Both the position numbers and the translations under genes were made by a program. A DNA stretch of 64,000 bases. It comes from Eucalyptus grandis (Eukaryota > Streptophyta > Magnoliopsida > Myrtales > Myrtaceae). Each line of letters begins with the position of its first letter. Position 1 is the first letter of the stretch. Of the stretch, positions 1 to 13,060 are shown piece after piece. Location of the stretch: assembly GCF_016545825.1 (NCBI RefSeq), contig NC_052619.1:71868115-71932114 (forward strand), given 5' to 3'. The notes beneath the pieces were generated by a model. The model saw nothing but the letters and a program-made list of their open reading frames with translations, was not told where the DNA came from and ran no database searches.

Positions 1-1258
1 GTAAAGTTTCCACGGTATTAAGCATTGTCAACCCAACCATTAAGATGCTCTTGATGTGATTTAGATTATGAAATTGTACTGCCTGTATATCTTACATTTC
101 CTTTTGACTTATACAGGCAATTGATGTAGATATGATAAACTCGTATATTGTCCCTTGTCTTTTTAACTATTGTGGCCCTCTTAATGCTGTTGTTTCCATC
201 TTCATCACTATTTGCTAATTTGGCAGTTTTAGGTATTCCTTCGTTTTCACAAACGTTATTTAGGATTTATTTTGAAGTCGATATGAGAACTACTGATTCT
301 TTCTAATCATTGTCCTACATCAATTTGGAGGAAAATATTCTAAAAGGCTCAACCCCAACTCTTGCTTAATTGTTTATTCCTATGAGCTGGAAAGCTCCCC
401 TGCAGTTTGGTGTTGTTACGACATTGAAAATGATCAAACATATTATCGTCCATAATGTAATCCTTCTGCTGCAAGAAAAAGCAGGTGGTCTGCGGGCAGA
501 GAGCAGCAGTTGTAATATTAATTGTTGATACAAAGTAAGAGCGAGTCACATGATTGAGAGAAACTAAAACATGATGGACATTTGAGATTTTAAACAATGT
601 GAGAGGTCACAAGATTGATCACGCTACAGTTAAAAGTGAAGTTTCCGGAATATACCAGGGAAGTAGCCGATGGAATGATATGAGTTTCGAATGATTTTTA
701 GTGATTTGGCACTTTTTATTTTTTTTGCTACATACTAATCAAGGAATTCAAAAAGTAGTGTGGCTCTAGCGGCTAACCATACCGAAAACCCCATTCAAAG
801 CTCATTATGTGAAGTAAAGGGTTTTACTGGGAACTTCTTGAATAGAGTTTTCTGAACTTGATTTAGATGTTTGTTTGTCATACTTTGCACAATACTTGGA
901 AGCCTTATCATTTGCCATTCATACCAGTTAAATAACAGCAAGCGTACTTGCAAGCATTCTCGCTTCTATAAAAGTCAGGATGCTTGTTTGGTCTAGGGGA
1001 GTACCGAGAAGTTGCGTTTTGTATGTCTACTTATTTGTGGAATATCAGTAGTTGTCCCATCTGGTTTTCACTCCATTAAGAAAAAGCAGACGAGTCATTG
1101 CAGCATAGTATACGTTCTTATCTTATAAAACTATATCGAAGTACATGATTTTGGAGCCTATCCTAAGGGGTGCTAACTTCATCTTACATTTAAGCAATTG
1201 TTGCCTGGTAATATTGATTCTTTACTCTGGTGGTAACCAACTCCATGTCCTCTTGCAG
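1..1258 (+). other. Intronic or upstream sequence of the left-edge gene
   Basis: I find no exon I can support in this stretch. It is AT-rich and ends in a polypyrimidine tract and a good acceptor (tcttgcag, AG at 1257-1258), so at least its right part is the last intron of the gene whose final exon starts at 1259. The rest of that gene lies outside the window on the left. Open frames here carry no recognisable motif and are not reported as genes. Confidence 0.5.
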
Positions 1259-1747
1259 GCTCTTGAAAAATCTAAGTATGAGCAGTCACTTGAGTCTGTG
1301 AGGCGCTTCATTGCCATTGCAGAGAAGGAACTCGAGCTTTACTACAGGCACACAGCACTCTATGGAGACCCAAATAGCAGGAATCCCATAGCAATCTTGG
1401 AAGGTCCGGTACAAGGTACAATGGGATCCAAGGAAGTTGAAAGCTTGGAGAAAGAAAGACAATGCGCGACAGACGACAGCCTTTCAAGAGATTACTCACC
1501 ACTGGAAAGTGATTTTTCAGATCTATCTGAAACAGAATCGGAGGATGGTTCCGAAGATGACATGTCCATTGGTGAGTCAGATGCTGAATATGGCCACACT
1601 CATGATATCAGCAATGAAAGAGTAGGAAATTTTTCAGGCGTAGGAGGTCACCCTTCCCATGACTTGGTGCGGTCTTCGTCTGCAGATAGTTCGAAGTTTG
1701 GCAATCATGACAAGCTGATAGGAAAAACAGAGTGCATGAAATCATGA
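1259..1747 (+). CDS. C-terminal exon of an unidentified plant protein (partial)
   Basis: This is the last coding exon of a gene entering from the left. It opens after a clean 3' splice site and is open for 162 codons to TGA at 1745-1747. The first ~45 residues look like folded, conserved sequence, helical and charged, with a YEQSLESVRRFIAIAEKE stretch followed by an LYYRHTALYGDPNSRNPI stretch. The remainder is a low-complexity tail rich in Ser, Asp and Glu (around DFSDLSETESEDGSEDD), likely disordered and a possible casein-kinase-2 target. I do not recognise the family. An in-frame ATG at 1145 lies inside the predicted intron and is not taken as the start. The gene converges with ELP4. Confidence 0.6.
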   Translation, partial: ALEKSKYEQSLESVRRFIAIAEKELELYYRHTALYGDPNSRNPIAILEGPVQGTMGSKEVESLEKERQCATDDSLSRDYSPLESDFSDLSETESEDGSEDDMSIGESDAEYGHTHDISNERVGNFSGVGGHPSHDLVRSSSADSSKFGNHDKLIGKTECMKS

Positions 1748-2658
1748 TACTTGTGGATGTGTCTGATGCAGAAATCAAAAATATCGTTGCTATCTGGTTT
1801 GGTTGAGAGTTTTAAGCCTAGTGGGAGGCATAAGTAGAAACATAACCTCCTGCGTAGCCGAAGGGACGGACCATTTGCCAGATCCACCTATCATCGCAAG
1901 CATGACCACAAAAAAAGATTGTTAAAAAAGCATGAGCCATCATTAAAATATTATAAAGTTGATGTTTCCTCCCAAGAATTTGATTATTGGGTCGTGCATT
2001 TTCGTGCATTTTCCCCTTTTTTTTTTGGTAGTTCACGGGATGGTCGCCCCTCCAACAAGAAAAGGAAAAGAAAATGGAGAGATTTGATAGTATTGCAACT
2101 TGCAAATGCACCCTTTGGCTGAATGAATTACGAAAACCACTGTCTACAGGAAAAAAATGCACATTTCCTTTTCTGTCATCGAGATGCATATCACGTGAGG
2201 CACTCGAGAAAATTATAACTGGTATGTTTGAGGACACTAGAGATTTTCTGTTCATTTTTTCGTCTAAAATAGTCCACTGATAGGCACTGGGAGTCAAAAT
2301 GTCTATCGCGGGTGTTGTAGTGAGAGAAGCTAAATTAATCTTTGAATGTCATAAAAGAAAAGAGTCAATACGTGAGAGGTGATTGAATCTAGCCACATAA
2401 CAGTACCAAGCTTAGGAAAAAATATCCCGACAGTTCTCATTCCACCACGCAGAAAACATTGCAATGATCTTGCTTCTAATTTCTATTTCAACTTTGCAAC
2501 GGAGGCCGAATGTTTGACCTGGAAAGAGAAAATAAGTGAACACAAAAGACGAATTGCTCTGCCAGTGCCAGCCAAAAATTGGACGTCCTTGCTTCTAGGA
2601 CACGTTGGAATTCCGCCAATCTCTCGACATTATTGGCTTCTCTATGTGCTTATACAGG
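1748..2658. other. Convergent intergenic interval, both 3' UTRs
   Basis: Stretch between the stop of the plus-strand gene ending at 1747 and the stop of ELP4 at 2659. It should hold both 3' untranslated regions. A 159-codon frame on the minus strand at 1818-2297 has no ATG start, no motif and low-complexity composition, so I do not call it a gene. Nothing else is recognisable. Confidence 0.5.
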
Positions 2659-5332
2659 CTAGAAGTCAAGGGACCCGCCCTTAGACGAAACAGAACAGCT
2701 CCCAGAAGTAGCATAGGACGTGCCACTTGAACCATCAACAGGAGCTTGATTCAAACATTCAAGCACCAGAAACTTGCGCTTTTGCAACTTTATGGAGAAT
2801 GTTGCTGCCTCAAGAATGATAGGAACCTGAATGATGACTATGCATGTTACACGCTTATAAAAAGAGAAGGAAGGAAATCAATGTGGCAACATGAACTAAT
2901 TAAGTAGGTTTAGAGAATATATCCTTCTGAGTGTACACATTATAATTTAACAAAAATTTCGTCAGCGACAATCTACATGCCAGGAGTTGTTTGATACCTG
3001 TGTATTAATACGTGCTACTTTGTGTACACTAAGAAGTCCAATCATGTCTTGGTAGCCCGTGAGGAGTTTGGCCAAGTCTTTGTCCTCATCTGGAAAAGCA
3101 TTTGTCAAAATAAGCATTCACTGACGAACATTGTTTCTTACACTCGCTTATAAGTTTGGTTTTAATTCCTCATTCTATCAACAAAAATCAATTTTACTCT
3201 TAAGTACTACAGTAAATTAAATCAGAAACGCCATACTGACAGAGGTGTTATATAAAGAAAACTAAAAACATGGAGTGGTTGTCTGCAATCTGACGAATTT
3301 AGTTCGAGGCAAAGTTAATTGGATCGACAGTATAAAACTGAAATCCAAAATTTCGAAAGAAGTCAGGGAGTACAAGCGCCTTTTCTAATCTCCATCTTTG
3401 ATTAAACTAAAACTAGCAGGAGAGGAGAGGCAAGAACATATGATAAACCTGGAATTGCTCTGACTGAGAGCAATGTGTCTGCCATATGCTGCAATCTTTT
3501 AGAGAAAGAAGGAGAAAGTAGTGATGGTGGGAAGGACAGAATTACAACTGCATTCGAAGACCTAATCATGCTTCTCAGCGATCTTATGAATGAAAGAACA
3601 TGCCATTCCTGGAAGAGAAACGTTGATAACAATAACATTAGACAGTGTCAAATAAAACAAGGCAAAGGCAGGACAGTTTCAGAATACAATATAAACAAAT
3701 AGACCAAAGTTGTCCTCGGAATCTATCAAGGCCATCCTGAACAACTTCTAAATTCTGACTCACCTTGTCAAAATAGGTACATTGTGGGGCACAAAAAGAT
3801 TGGATTGCAATGCGGCCAGCACCCGAAATGTTGCCATCAGTTCTGCAGAAAAAAGTTCAATAACCACAAGTATTCAAAGCTTTGGTAGAAGAAGATGCAC
3901 TGACAAGGTAATTTTAAAGGTAAAAATGCTTCAAACAGTTCAATTCCAGTTTCCAGACACAGAATGCTAGAGATAGACTAAATGAACCAACTTTTAAGGA
4001 TGAAACAAAAATCAATTAGCGTTGCTAAATAGAACCCACATACTGTTGGCCTGGAGAACAAAAGCATATACAAGAGTACTTGGAAACAAACCTGAAAAAC
4101 TGTTTTAGAAATGTTGCACAACGATCATGAAGAGCAGCAAGATCTGAAGAATCTTGAGTGCTCATACACTCTACGCGCTGTCCACTGAGAAACTGCCTTT
4201 GCAAGGGCTTCCGCAGATCAAACTCATTGCAGAACTCGAACTTATTATCTGCATGGCTATAGCGTAATGAACTCTCAACCATCTATCTCCAGCTGATTAA
4301 GTTATTCTTCCTCAATGTAATCAAACAGCATCTTCATTTAACTTATCTGTCCTATAACAAAGATACAAGCTTTTGTAAATTCTAAATCAAAGGGCTCATG
4401 TAATTAGTCACCTATTGCCTATAGGCCCCATACCATAAGGAGTATCTTGCAATAGAATAATTAATGGCATCATGTTTCATTAGGTTCCACATAGCAGATT
4501 GCAAAGAAAGGCCCATTACCATGGTATGGAATTGATATCCATCACTTGATTTTCATAAATGAATCAAAATTATGTGAAGAAGCCATGATCCCAGGAGATC
4601 AAATCAAGAATCCAGAAATGGTCCATGCTTATTTCAAAGTAAGAGGTGAATCGCTATCTTACTCTAGTCCTGACCAATAATAGGATATGAGCAGCCCAAA
4701 AATATGATTTTACCTCTTTGGCTATTTGAATTCGGCTGATTTTCTCCAAAATACTTCTTGTACTGCCAAGCAATCCGCAAGCCTTTCTCCTGCAAATTAT
4801 AGATAAAGTAGCTCAGCGAACAATTTCATTTCAATCCACGTCAGTTATGGAAGAGTAAGAAAGGGGGGGCACCTGTTCTGAATCACGGTCGAGCGGCTTA
4901 TCATCTTTAGACGACACAGGACTAGGCAAAGTACCCAGAAACCCTCTCGGGTCTTTGGCAGGGCTCGCGTACAAAAGGGGTTGATTGAGAACGAGTCCTT
5001 GAGACATGAAATTCCTCAACAAGAGCATATGATGTGGCGCCTCCGGGTCTTCCATGACAACAACCAAACTCCCAAGAGGAAAGCCGCCTCCTAATATCTC
5101 TGAGAGTTTTGATCACAAGAGAAAGTTATCCACCATAAGGACACACTACAGCACTCTTAACGTAATATCGCCACTGCAGCATAAAAACTGGGAACTCACT
5201 GTCGAGGTCTGATATCCCAGAGGACAAAAAGAGAGTCCCGTTCGGCCCACTCTTCACCCCCGGCACCTGGGGCGCTGCTGTAGATGGTACGTTCCTCGAG
5301 AAACTGCTGGCCCTCGTCCTGGGTGTAGCCAT
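2659..5332 (-). CDS. ELP4: Elongator complex protein 4 (ELP4/PAXNEB family)
   Basis: Full gene model on the minus strand, eight exons: 5332-5200, 5099-4873, 4789-4714, 4248-4092, 3842-3764, 3608-3449, 3089-2998, 2826-2659. All junctions are GT-AG. The exons sum to 1,092 nt and keep one open frame of 363 codons, close to the ~355 residues I recall for the Arabidopsis protein. The N-terminus has the conserved SSFSRN and [18 protein letters not shown] segments, followed by [20 protein letters not shown], the RecA-like P-loop-derived region of Elp4, then [10 protein letters not shown] and LGTLPSP. Later exons give [11 protein letters not shown], the [22 protein letters not shown] block and [22 protein letters not shown]. 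Known role: Elp4 with Elp5 and Elp6 forms the accessory ring of Elongator, which acts in wobble-uridine tRNA modification and in transcription-linked functions. Arabidopsis ELO1 is the ortholog. The copy looks intact. Confidence 0.95.
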
Positions 5333-5880
5333 GGCTGCTCAAAGGCTCCTACTTTAAGACACAGCAACGATCAGAATCATTCGTTCAAAGGAAGAGACCC
5401 AGACTCGGGTGCCCGGGGAATGAATCAAGCTTTATTCGCAAACCTTAAAAACACTAGAAAGGAAACATAAAGAGTGGGCATCGCGGTTCCAGAAAACATA
5501 AGTTTCCGGCAAACGGGCATTTCGTCGAACACCTGGTGCGCCCAAGTAAGAGGGGTAAAAAATACGTACCTCGTCGTCAGCTTCTTGAGCTTGGGGCTAC
5601 ATGCATATCTGCAAGCACGCACGAAACGACGAGGTCGAGATCAAAGTTCTGCTCTTTCCAAGATGGAACTGAACCAATTCAACCGATCGAGCGCGCCGGA
5701 GAGGGAGAGGCGGGGTAGGGCTTGGTGGCAGGAGAGAACGAAGGAAGTGGGCTTGTGTTCTTGTGGGTGGGCCGATCGCCACGCGAAGTTTGGATTTTTA
5801 ATTGTGACGGGCTTTTCAGTGAACTGGGCCACTAAGCCCATCACTCGTGGGCTTTGATGGCCCTTAGAGCGTCTTTAAAA
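5333..5880 (-). promoter_or_regulatory. ELP4 5' UTR and promoter region
   Basis: GC-richer sequence immediately upstream of the ELP4 start codon. It contains pyrimidine/purine-rich runs near 5,690-5,760 typical of plant leader regions. No convincing TATA box is visible and the transcription start cannot be fixed by eye. The short frames here on both strands overlap one another and have no protein-like features. Confidence 0.35.
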
Positions 5881-7640
5881 GAAAGCGGACTCTGGCTGCA
5901 TTTGAGTTAGATGGTGTTTGGAAAAAATCTTCTTGCAAAGGACTTCAGCTTTATTTTTTTCCATTTTTTATTAACAAAACACATACCCTTCGCCAACTAC
6001 TGCGAGGGCCCCACCAGCAAGCCAGCTCTACTATTGGGGACCATCGTCTGAGGTCACACAACCTCAAGTGGCCCTCAGCAACCCTCAGTGAGGGTTGTGT
6101 ACCACAGGCAGCCCCTCATAAAGGTCGCCTGACTTCAATCAGTTCTCGCTGGCCTTTCGTAGTAAAAATGAGGGCAAAATGGGAAAATAAGAAAATTTGG
6201 CGAGGGTAATTTTAGAAGAAAAGAAGTTACTTAACATTAGAAATAGCCTTCTGCAAATGTTTGAAGCTCAAGGCAAATGAGGACTTGCTTGAGCTTTTAG
6301 CTTTGCCAAGGTCGGCATTTGGCCAAAGGGGTCACAATTAAGTTTGTCAAATACCCCAGAAAGTGGAACTAAAAGCATATGATTCTAGCGCCTTCCATTA
6401 TAATTGGTGATTATATGGTTAAAAAAGGATCTATTTGCATGATGAGCTTCAGGGTCGTCGATGGTTGGAGAAGTTTTTCGCACTCGCACATGCGTTGCAA
6501 TTCACGGCTAACTTATGCGCGGATGCACTCCGCCAAGATGGGGGAAAAGCAAGTACACGGATGCCAGTAGAATTCTCGCAGGCCACACCTCTAATTAGGC
6601 ATAATCTTAACGGCGGAACTTATGCCGCGTTTTGTTTGTTGTAATCGGGGTGGATAACACCCTTTGATCGGTTTTCTATTATCTTTGCTAATGCGCGTGA
6701 CGTTTCACTAGAAAAATGAAACGCGATGTGCGCAGGTACCCGACCATGTTATCCAACTCACATAGGAGGATTCTCTTCTGGCAATGATGCTACCGAAAGT
6801 CGCCCTGCAATTACAAGAAAACTCGGGATTGTCGTGTGAAGTCGCTCATCATACCAAAGCCGGTTTGGGGGAGTAGCACTTTTGCTGAGGGGTGAGGGGC
6901 TTTAGGTTTCCTATATATTTTACTTGGAACATAGAATGTATTTATCAAAACAGATTCTTCATTTTTTGGAACCTGAAACTTACTCTGCATACCCTAAAAC
7001 TTGAAACTTACTCAGTCACTAATCCATAGTCAGTTCCAAAGTTTATCCAAGTTTTATCTATATTATTATTTGAACAATTACAATTCACTAACCATAATTT
7101 ATATCTAAACACACGAAAAATAAGAATGTTAATAAAGTAAAAATCTTAGTTATAAAATGGAAACTCGGATTAGTGCTTTCAAATTATACATTTATCACCT
7201 AACGGTGGGATATTAGAGGATCGTACGGAAACATGGACCAAGAAAAATATTAGAACTTGTTTGAGATTCTAAATTCCTTTAATTAAGAACGTAGAATCTA
7301 CCCATTGAAATAAGTTTCTCATTTTTTGGAATTTGGAACCTACCTTACATATGTTGAAATTTGAGACTTATAAGTTCTCACCGGTGGTTCTTAAGTTTTA
7401 AGTTCTACCTTGAAACCATATTCATCCTTACTTATGCCGCCGGTCACAGTGGTCATCGTCCGTTGCAGTGTTCACGCCCTTTCATTTAGAGACGAAATTG
7501 GAAAAATGGAGAGAGTTAACCCCTGCACAGCTGATTTTGTTGATTTTTAAACCCAGATTTACTTCAATAATCTCTAATTAGGCCGTGTGACTAATATAAT
7601 AATGTTGTCGTAAAACTGTGCGACCCCAACAAACACATTT
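5881..7640. other. Gene-free AT-rich sequence
   Basis: No gene is supported. Around 5,990-6,330 there is a GC-richer patch with short inverted and direct copies of a CCCTCAG/GAGGGTT theme, resembling the variable core of non-autonomous elements seen elsewhere in this window (for example near 39,420-39,600). From 6,930 to 7,420 are two loosely similar AT-rich blocks, both containing an attttttggaa motif (near 6,960 and 7,320), which suggests another degenerate repeat. Confidence 0.4.
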
Positions 7641-7645
7641 CAAGT

Positions 7646-7648
<3 letters not shown>

Positions 7649-7692
<44 letters not shown>
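7649..7692. repeat. (AG)22 microsatellite
   Basis: Uninterrupted AG dinucleotide run of about 22 units in intergenic DNA. Perfect length suggests recent activity and likely length polymorphism. Confidence 0.97.
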
Positions 7693-7694
<2 letters not shown>

Positions 7695-7959
7695 TGGTGT
7701 TGTTGTATTGTAATGGCACCTTCCCTTCAAAGGCAAGGAAGTTAGATTAGATCTGTCATCGCTTTTGCTTTGCAAATGTCACGGTCCATCCATGGAGCCC
7801 TGCATCCGTGCGATGCATAGGGGCCAACTGGGCCATGGGCCCATGGCAGCCTGGCAGGCTGTCCTCATCACTGCTCTTCACCTGTCACATGGTGACTTAT
7901 GCCCCCTCCATCATTACAGCCTCCAATTTCATCATTCAAACACTTTTATGTTTTCTTCT

Positions 7960-8480
7960 TGGGTTCTTCGAAATAGGAATTAAATAGAAATCCGTTCATA
8001 TACATTTTTTTTTTTTCGAGATTAGATTTAAAATATAATAATAAAGTAGAAACAATTATTTTTTTACTTCCAAAAATAATTCAAGAATCAAACTCAAATC
8101 ATTTTTTTTTTTTTTCTCTTTCTCCTCTTTTCCTTAGCCAATTGTCGGCCTTGACAATGGCTGGCGGCTAATTAAATGAGGTTTGACGACCTCGCCGGAG
8201 TCTCGTTATGGCTAGTCAAGGCTTGGCTTCGCCAAAACCTCCCGATGGTTGGATAAGGTCGACCTCAAAGGGATTGGGCAAGGTTGAGCCTTGCCAACTC
8301 TTGTCAACTAGCTAGCGAAAGAAGAAGAAAAGGAAAAAAAGAGAGAAAAATGTAATAAAATTATTTAAAAAAATTAAAAAAATTCTAAATCACAAAGAAA
8401 TTTGAAAACCGTACCAAAGGCATTTCTATTCTAAGAATATAAATTTTATACAATTACTAGATACATTCTTATGCTTATAA
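7960..8480. mobile_element. Non-autonomous element-like repeat with GC-rich core
   Basis: An AT-rich arm, a pyrimidine tract (near 8,101-8,135), a GC-rich core with short palindromic GCC/GGC words (8,140-8,320), a purine tract that partly mirrors the pyrimidine tract (8,320-8,350), then a second AT-rich arm. The same plan recurs at 25,650-26,190 and 37,520-37,940 with different cores. This arrangement fits a miniature inverted-repeat (MITE) or fold-back family. Ends are not sharply defined and no target duplication was confirmed. Confidence 0.4.
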
Positions 8481-10610
8481 ATTATTCGAAGGAACAAAAA
8501 TGCTAAAATTATTTATCATTATTATACCATGCATTTATAACTCGATTGCACGAATGACATCTGGCATTCGAACAATTTGTAAAGCTATTAAAAACGGTTT
8601 AGATCCCGCCTACCATGTAAATTGCTTGACTCGACTCATTTAAGTTTCTACCCGGTGCGATTTGATTGCATATATCATTGGCATTGAGATTAGGCCTCCA
8701 TTCCAAGACGTTGAAAGACAATTTAGGCCCTCAATCAATAAAAAAAAACTAGGCACCCGCGATTCGATTTACCGATGATCGAAATGTTTAGGATTGCTTA
8801 TTTATGTCACGCGTGCTTGTTACGGACACGACCGCGTGCAGATGAAACTATGGATTTTTCTCCGTGCTGGAAACGCGTCAGATTTCCAACGTCATAAGGT
8901 ATTAACTTTTTATTATTCTCGGACATGTCAGATGGGTGTTTTGACTCTTGATCACTGGCACGCGCAGAAAACAAGAATTATAATAAAGAAAGATAGCGCC
9001 GTATCTATTTTAAGTACCCAATTATCTTAATAGTCGGGCCTAGTCATGTGACTTGGACATTAAATTAAAATAGTACTCTTTCGCCATTGGATTTGGATGA
9101 GGTAGAGCGTGTATATATATATGTATGTATAAGTCAGACATATGCCGTCATAGTATTTTAACATAGAATATATTTGTGCATGCGACCACCGTTTTCGCCA
9201 CAAAAATATTTCCAATAAAAAAATAATTAAAAGACCCACTTGGAGATTTTTAATTTTATATTAAGTGCCCGGTGATTGTTGAAAAATCCAACGCTTGCTG
9301 ACAGAATTTGTCTCTTTTATTTTCTATTTTCATTTTCAATTGGCCTCGCCGGAATTGACGCTCTTGATTTACGCCCGAAAAGTTAAAATCTCTAGACATC
9401 CATTTGACTATCCTTACGTAACCTCTCGAGAGCCTTGCACATGCGTGCAAACCGTGTGCGTTTGGTTTAACTCTCGTACAAAAAGCATTTGAAAAAAATG
9501 CAAAAATCTTCAAGTTAAAGAGATTTTCACGAAATGCGAATAATAAAGTACTTTTACTTAAAAAGAAAATCCTAAAACAGGTGAAGGACTCAGCGGGTGG
9601 CAAGCAGGTGGCGAGTCGGATCCAACACCGATTGTATTATTTTATTACTTCTTTTTTGGGGGTACAAGTCAGAATGGTAGCTGAGATTTCCAGCTTAAAT
9701 TATTAATTAGGAATGGTCCAAAACCAAAACTTTGATTTGTTGTAAAGCGAGGAAATGATTAAAGTTGAAAAACCTTGGGCCACCACCACCCTCTCTCGAA
9801 CCCCCAAATGCCGTTTGCAAAAACAGTGGGTGTCCCTAACTATACCAAATCTGTAGGCGTGAACTGCACTTGCGTGTTCTTATTTAGGCTCGTACAAGGT
9901 TTTTTTTAATGAAATTAACGAGGCTCGACTATCAAGGTACGGTAAACGGGTCAAGTCCGATGAAGGAAATTGCTTGTCCAAACTTGCCCTTTTCATCCTT
10001 CGGGCTAATCGGACCTAGGTAGATCGTCCTCCTGTTTGATCCGGTCTAAAATTAACCTTCACTCAAACGAAAAAATAAAAGTTGGTTTAGCTTAGATTGC
10101 TAGCAACCTGTAATATTTGTGTGGTTCAAGCCTAACTGGCCAAGATGGCAAGCATCATCCATGCCGATTCTAATGAATGATTTCATCACTCTTAATTAGT
10201 ACGACCGGCATTGATAGAGCCACTAAGTGATGAGCTAACTAGCATGGCTAAATGTGAAAGCGAGTTATGACGTGACCCTCACGACATTGGGCATTTCTCT
10301 CTCTTTCTTTCTTTCTTTTCCTTAGGAGGGAGGGGGCTCCATAGATGATTAAGTAAGAATTTCATTGCACGTTCCCCAATTTTCTAGGGACTGACCTAGC
10401 TTAAATGTTCATACGTACGTACCCACAATCAATCGCCGTCTTAGACTTTCGATCGAGTGCTACCCTTATATTATATTTGTGCCTTGCTTTACACGTATTT
10501 GATATAGATGCGTATAAGTACTTTAGGACTTTAGTTTCACAACCTGATATTAAATTGAGAAGGCCGTCGAACATTTCGAAAAGTCAAATATGCCACGCAT
10601 TTTTACAAGC
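8481..10610. other. Gene-free intergenic sequence
   Basis: AT-rich DNA without supported genes. Short open frames at 8,794-9,030 and 9,256-9,603 carry no family signature and are not flanked by splice signals or a promoter. There is a CT-rich stretch near 10,295-10,325. Confidence 0.4.
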
Positions 10611-10617
10611 AGATAAT

Positions 10618-11152
10618 GGAAAAATTACCAAAAAAGTCTTAAATCTATTGTGTTTTTATTAATTCAATCATAAACCTTTCAATTGGGTCAACCGAGTCAT
10701 AAATCTTTTTCATATTTTGTTAATTGAGTCTATTCAATCGATTATGGCCAAAATTTGTCAATGCGAACGTCAATTGTTTTACATGGCACAATTGATGCCA
10801 ACGTGAATAAATTTTAAAATATTCTAAAATATTTTTTAATTTATTTACTTAGTCTTTCATTTTTCCTTCTTTTCTTTTCTTTTTTACAAAGGCCGGTGAG
10901 GCGAGAGTTCGACAACCCTTGTCAGCCACAATAAAAATATATATTTAAAATATTTTTAAAAATTGTCCACATCAATATTAGCTACGTCACATAGAACGTC
11001 CAATATCTATATTGGTGATTTTTGGCCAAAGTTAGCACGATGGACTAAATTGACAAATGTGAAAAAGTTAACAACTCAATTAGCACAAAGATTTATTATT
11101 GAATTAACAAAAGTGTAATAGACTTATAACTTTTTAGTAATATTGCCATGGA
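10618..11152. mobile_element. Fold-back/MITE element, family 1 (separate insertion)
   Basis: The left end (accaaaaaagtcttaaatct, then attgtgtttttattaattcaa) is an imperfect inverted copy of the right end (attgaattaacaaaagtgta, then atagacttataac near 11,100-11,140). The middle contains a GC-richer core near 10,890-10,925. The same outer sequences occur in reduced form at 31,752-32,130, 34,712-35,072 and 43,796-44,238. Long inverted termini and no coding capacity fit a non-autonomous DNA element. Exact ends and target duplication are approximate. Confidence 0.6.
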
Positions 11153-11159
11153 TAACATA

Positions 11160-12540
11160 TAATTGCATCTACAAAATAACTAGTTACATGATCCGAAGTT
11201 TACACGGAAGTAATTTGATCCGTGTTTTTTTTTTTTTTTTTTTACTTGTGTTTATTCTCCTTTTTATTATTAGTGCTGATAATTTTTTCATTATGTTATT
11301 TGGGGCTATCATCCATTGAGTATGGAAAATACTAAGCAAAAATATTGGTCAAATCGAACGTACAAAATGCAGCTAAAAGTCTCAAACTTTGTTGACGTAG
11401 ACGTTAATAGGAATTTGTTCGGTACTCATATAATAGAAAAACTAGAAAAGCGGAGTTTGAATAATATTAGCTTCATCACAAATTAAATCTAATTTTTTAG
11501 AGTACATGGATTTCTTTGCTTAATGATATAGTCTTTAAATGGCATTTTCATTCACTTTTAAGTTAAAACTCTACGTCATCTTTCCCTATAACTAAACCGT
11601 TTCTAAATTCATGGTTATCGGCAGCCTCCTCCTCTATGGACCTTGAGTCAATCAAGATCAACATCCACTTTAGACCAACCACTTGCCATGTTGCGAATCG
11701 GGTAAATTGAAGTCATGATTAGAATAAAGGGAATCAGCACGAGTTTGTTTTAATCACCTACCTTTACTCATTTCAGGCATGAGTGGCTACTATATCAGTC
11801 TACCCGACGGTAGTTAGTGTGTGCAAACACACTTTGACGTGGAGTCTACCTTTCTCATTGTAGGGCCTCCTAATTCCCTATCTATCTTTATTTTTCCAAC
11901 AGAGAGGGCATACGGAGGACAGCACGGGGTCTCCCGTCCCAGGGCAATTCTCCCGCATGTTTCCTCCTTAAGCCTTTTAAGGACATGCCCAAGTCCAATG
12001 TATCACTTATATCCATACTTGTAAAGGCACACCTTTCTTTCAAGAGGACTTGTGTGGCTACGAAAGGAACGAATAGAAAAATGCACAATACAATAATCTT
12101 ATGAATTTCTTTCTTATCTATTTTCTAAAATCAATATCAAACTATGTAGATTTTGGATAACATTATCTTCATTTTTAATTTATCATAAATGTATTTGGTT
12201 TTAATAGATATAACCTATATAAATAAGCGGATTCCAAAGAAGAAAATTAAAAATCAACATGACGTAGGTATATTTGTTTCAAATAAATCTAGTTGTGATT
12301 TTTTTCCTTATATTTTTGTTGAAGTAAATAAGCCATATCATTCATTCTTATGTTTTGTTGAATCAATGAAACTATATGAATGCCGTTCAAGAATCTACTT
12401 TATTTGTAATTTGATAAGTTTTGCTGGATAAAATATATTATGTGATTCATTTCATAAATGTACTTGATTTTGCTAAACAGAAAGCATGACATGATATTAA
12501 AAAAAAATCATCTCTTTTAAGAATATATATCAAGAAATTG
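11160..12540. other. Gene-free AT-rich sequence
   Basis: No gene is supported. It includes a T homopolymer near 11,227-11,243. A somewhat GC-richer patch at 11,820-12,090 has overlapping open frames on both strands and no recognisable protein. Confidence 0.4.
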
Positions 12541-12544
12541 TGCT

Positions 12545-13060
12545 TAAAACAAACTCAATTTTGGCCCAAGTCTCTGAATAAGTACTTAGTTTCAATCTTA
12601 ATTTTGGCCGAACTTTTTGTCCAATAGAAAACCACCAATTTTAGGTTAGGTCCAATTATGCTCCATTTTTTTTTTTTTTTTTTTTTTTTTTAGGTCAATT
12701 TCAAATTCTAGTCCAAATTCCTTTTATTTTTATGAAAAAACACCAACTTTCAATTATTACCCAAATACAGTCATCGTCAAGTTTTCATCAAGTTTTCGCC
12801 AAGTACATGTGAAATGATACATCAAAATTTGACAGTATCATTGGATGGAAACTTGAAGTGGGCTACATTTGAATATTGATTGAAATTTGATGCTCTTTCA
12901 TTAGATAACTCAAATTAGGACTTTACTTAAACTTTGTGCTTTCTTTTTTCAAAAAAAAAAAAAAAAAGCTAGAATAGTAACACAAATTAAAGTTAGTGTT
13001 CTTTTCTGAGACAAAAAAATCTGGGCCTAAATTGATGCCCGACCTAAAGTTTATGTTTTT
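12545..13060. mobile_element. MITE-like repeat, family 2, copy 1
   Basis: Contains the family's words, including aacttttTGTCC-type and aaaaccaccaattttaggtt stretches, a central cat...aagttttcatcaag region and an inverted tail (ggcctaaattgatgcccgac). Related copies occur at about 14,970-15,370 and 16,650-17,205. The two arms are imperfect inverted repeats of each other. Boundaries are approximate. Confidence 0.45.

Noticed and set aside
1818..2297. 159-codon minus-strand open frame between the left-edge gene and ELP4
   Set aside because: It lacks an ATG start and any domain, and lies where both 3' UTRs are expected.
7620..7780. Frame with a Ser-Leu repeat
   Set aside because: Translation of the (AG)n microsatellite.
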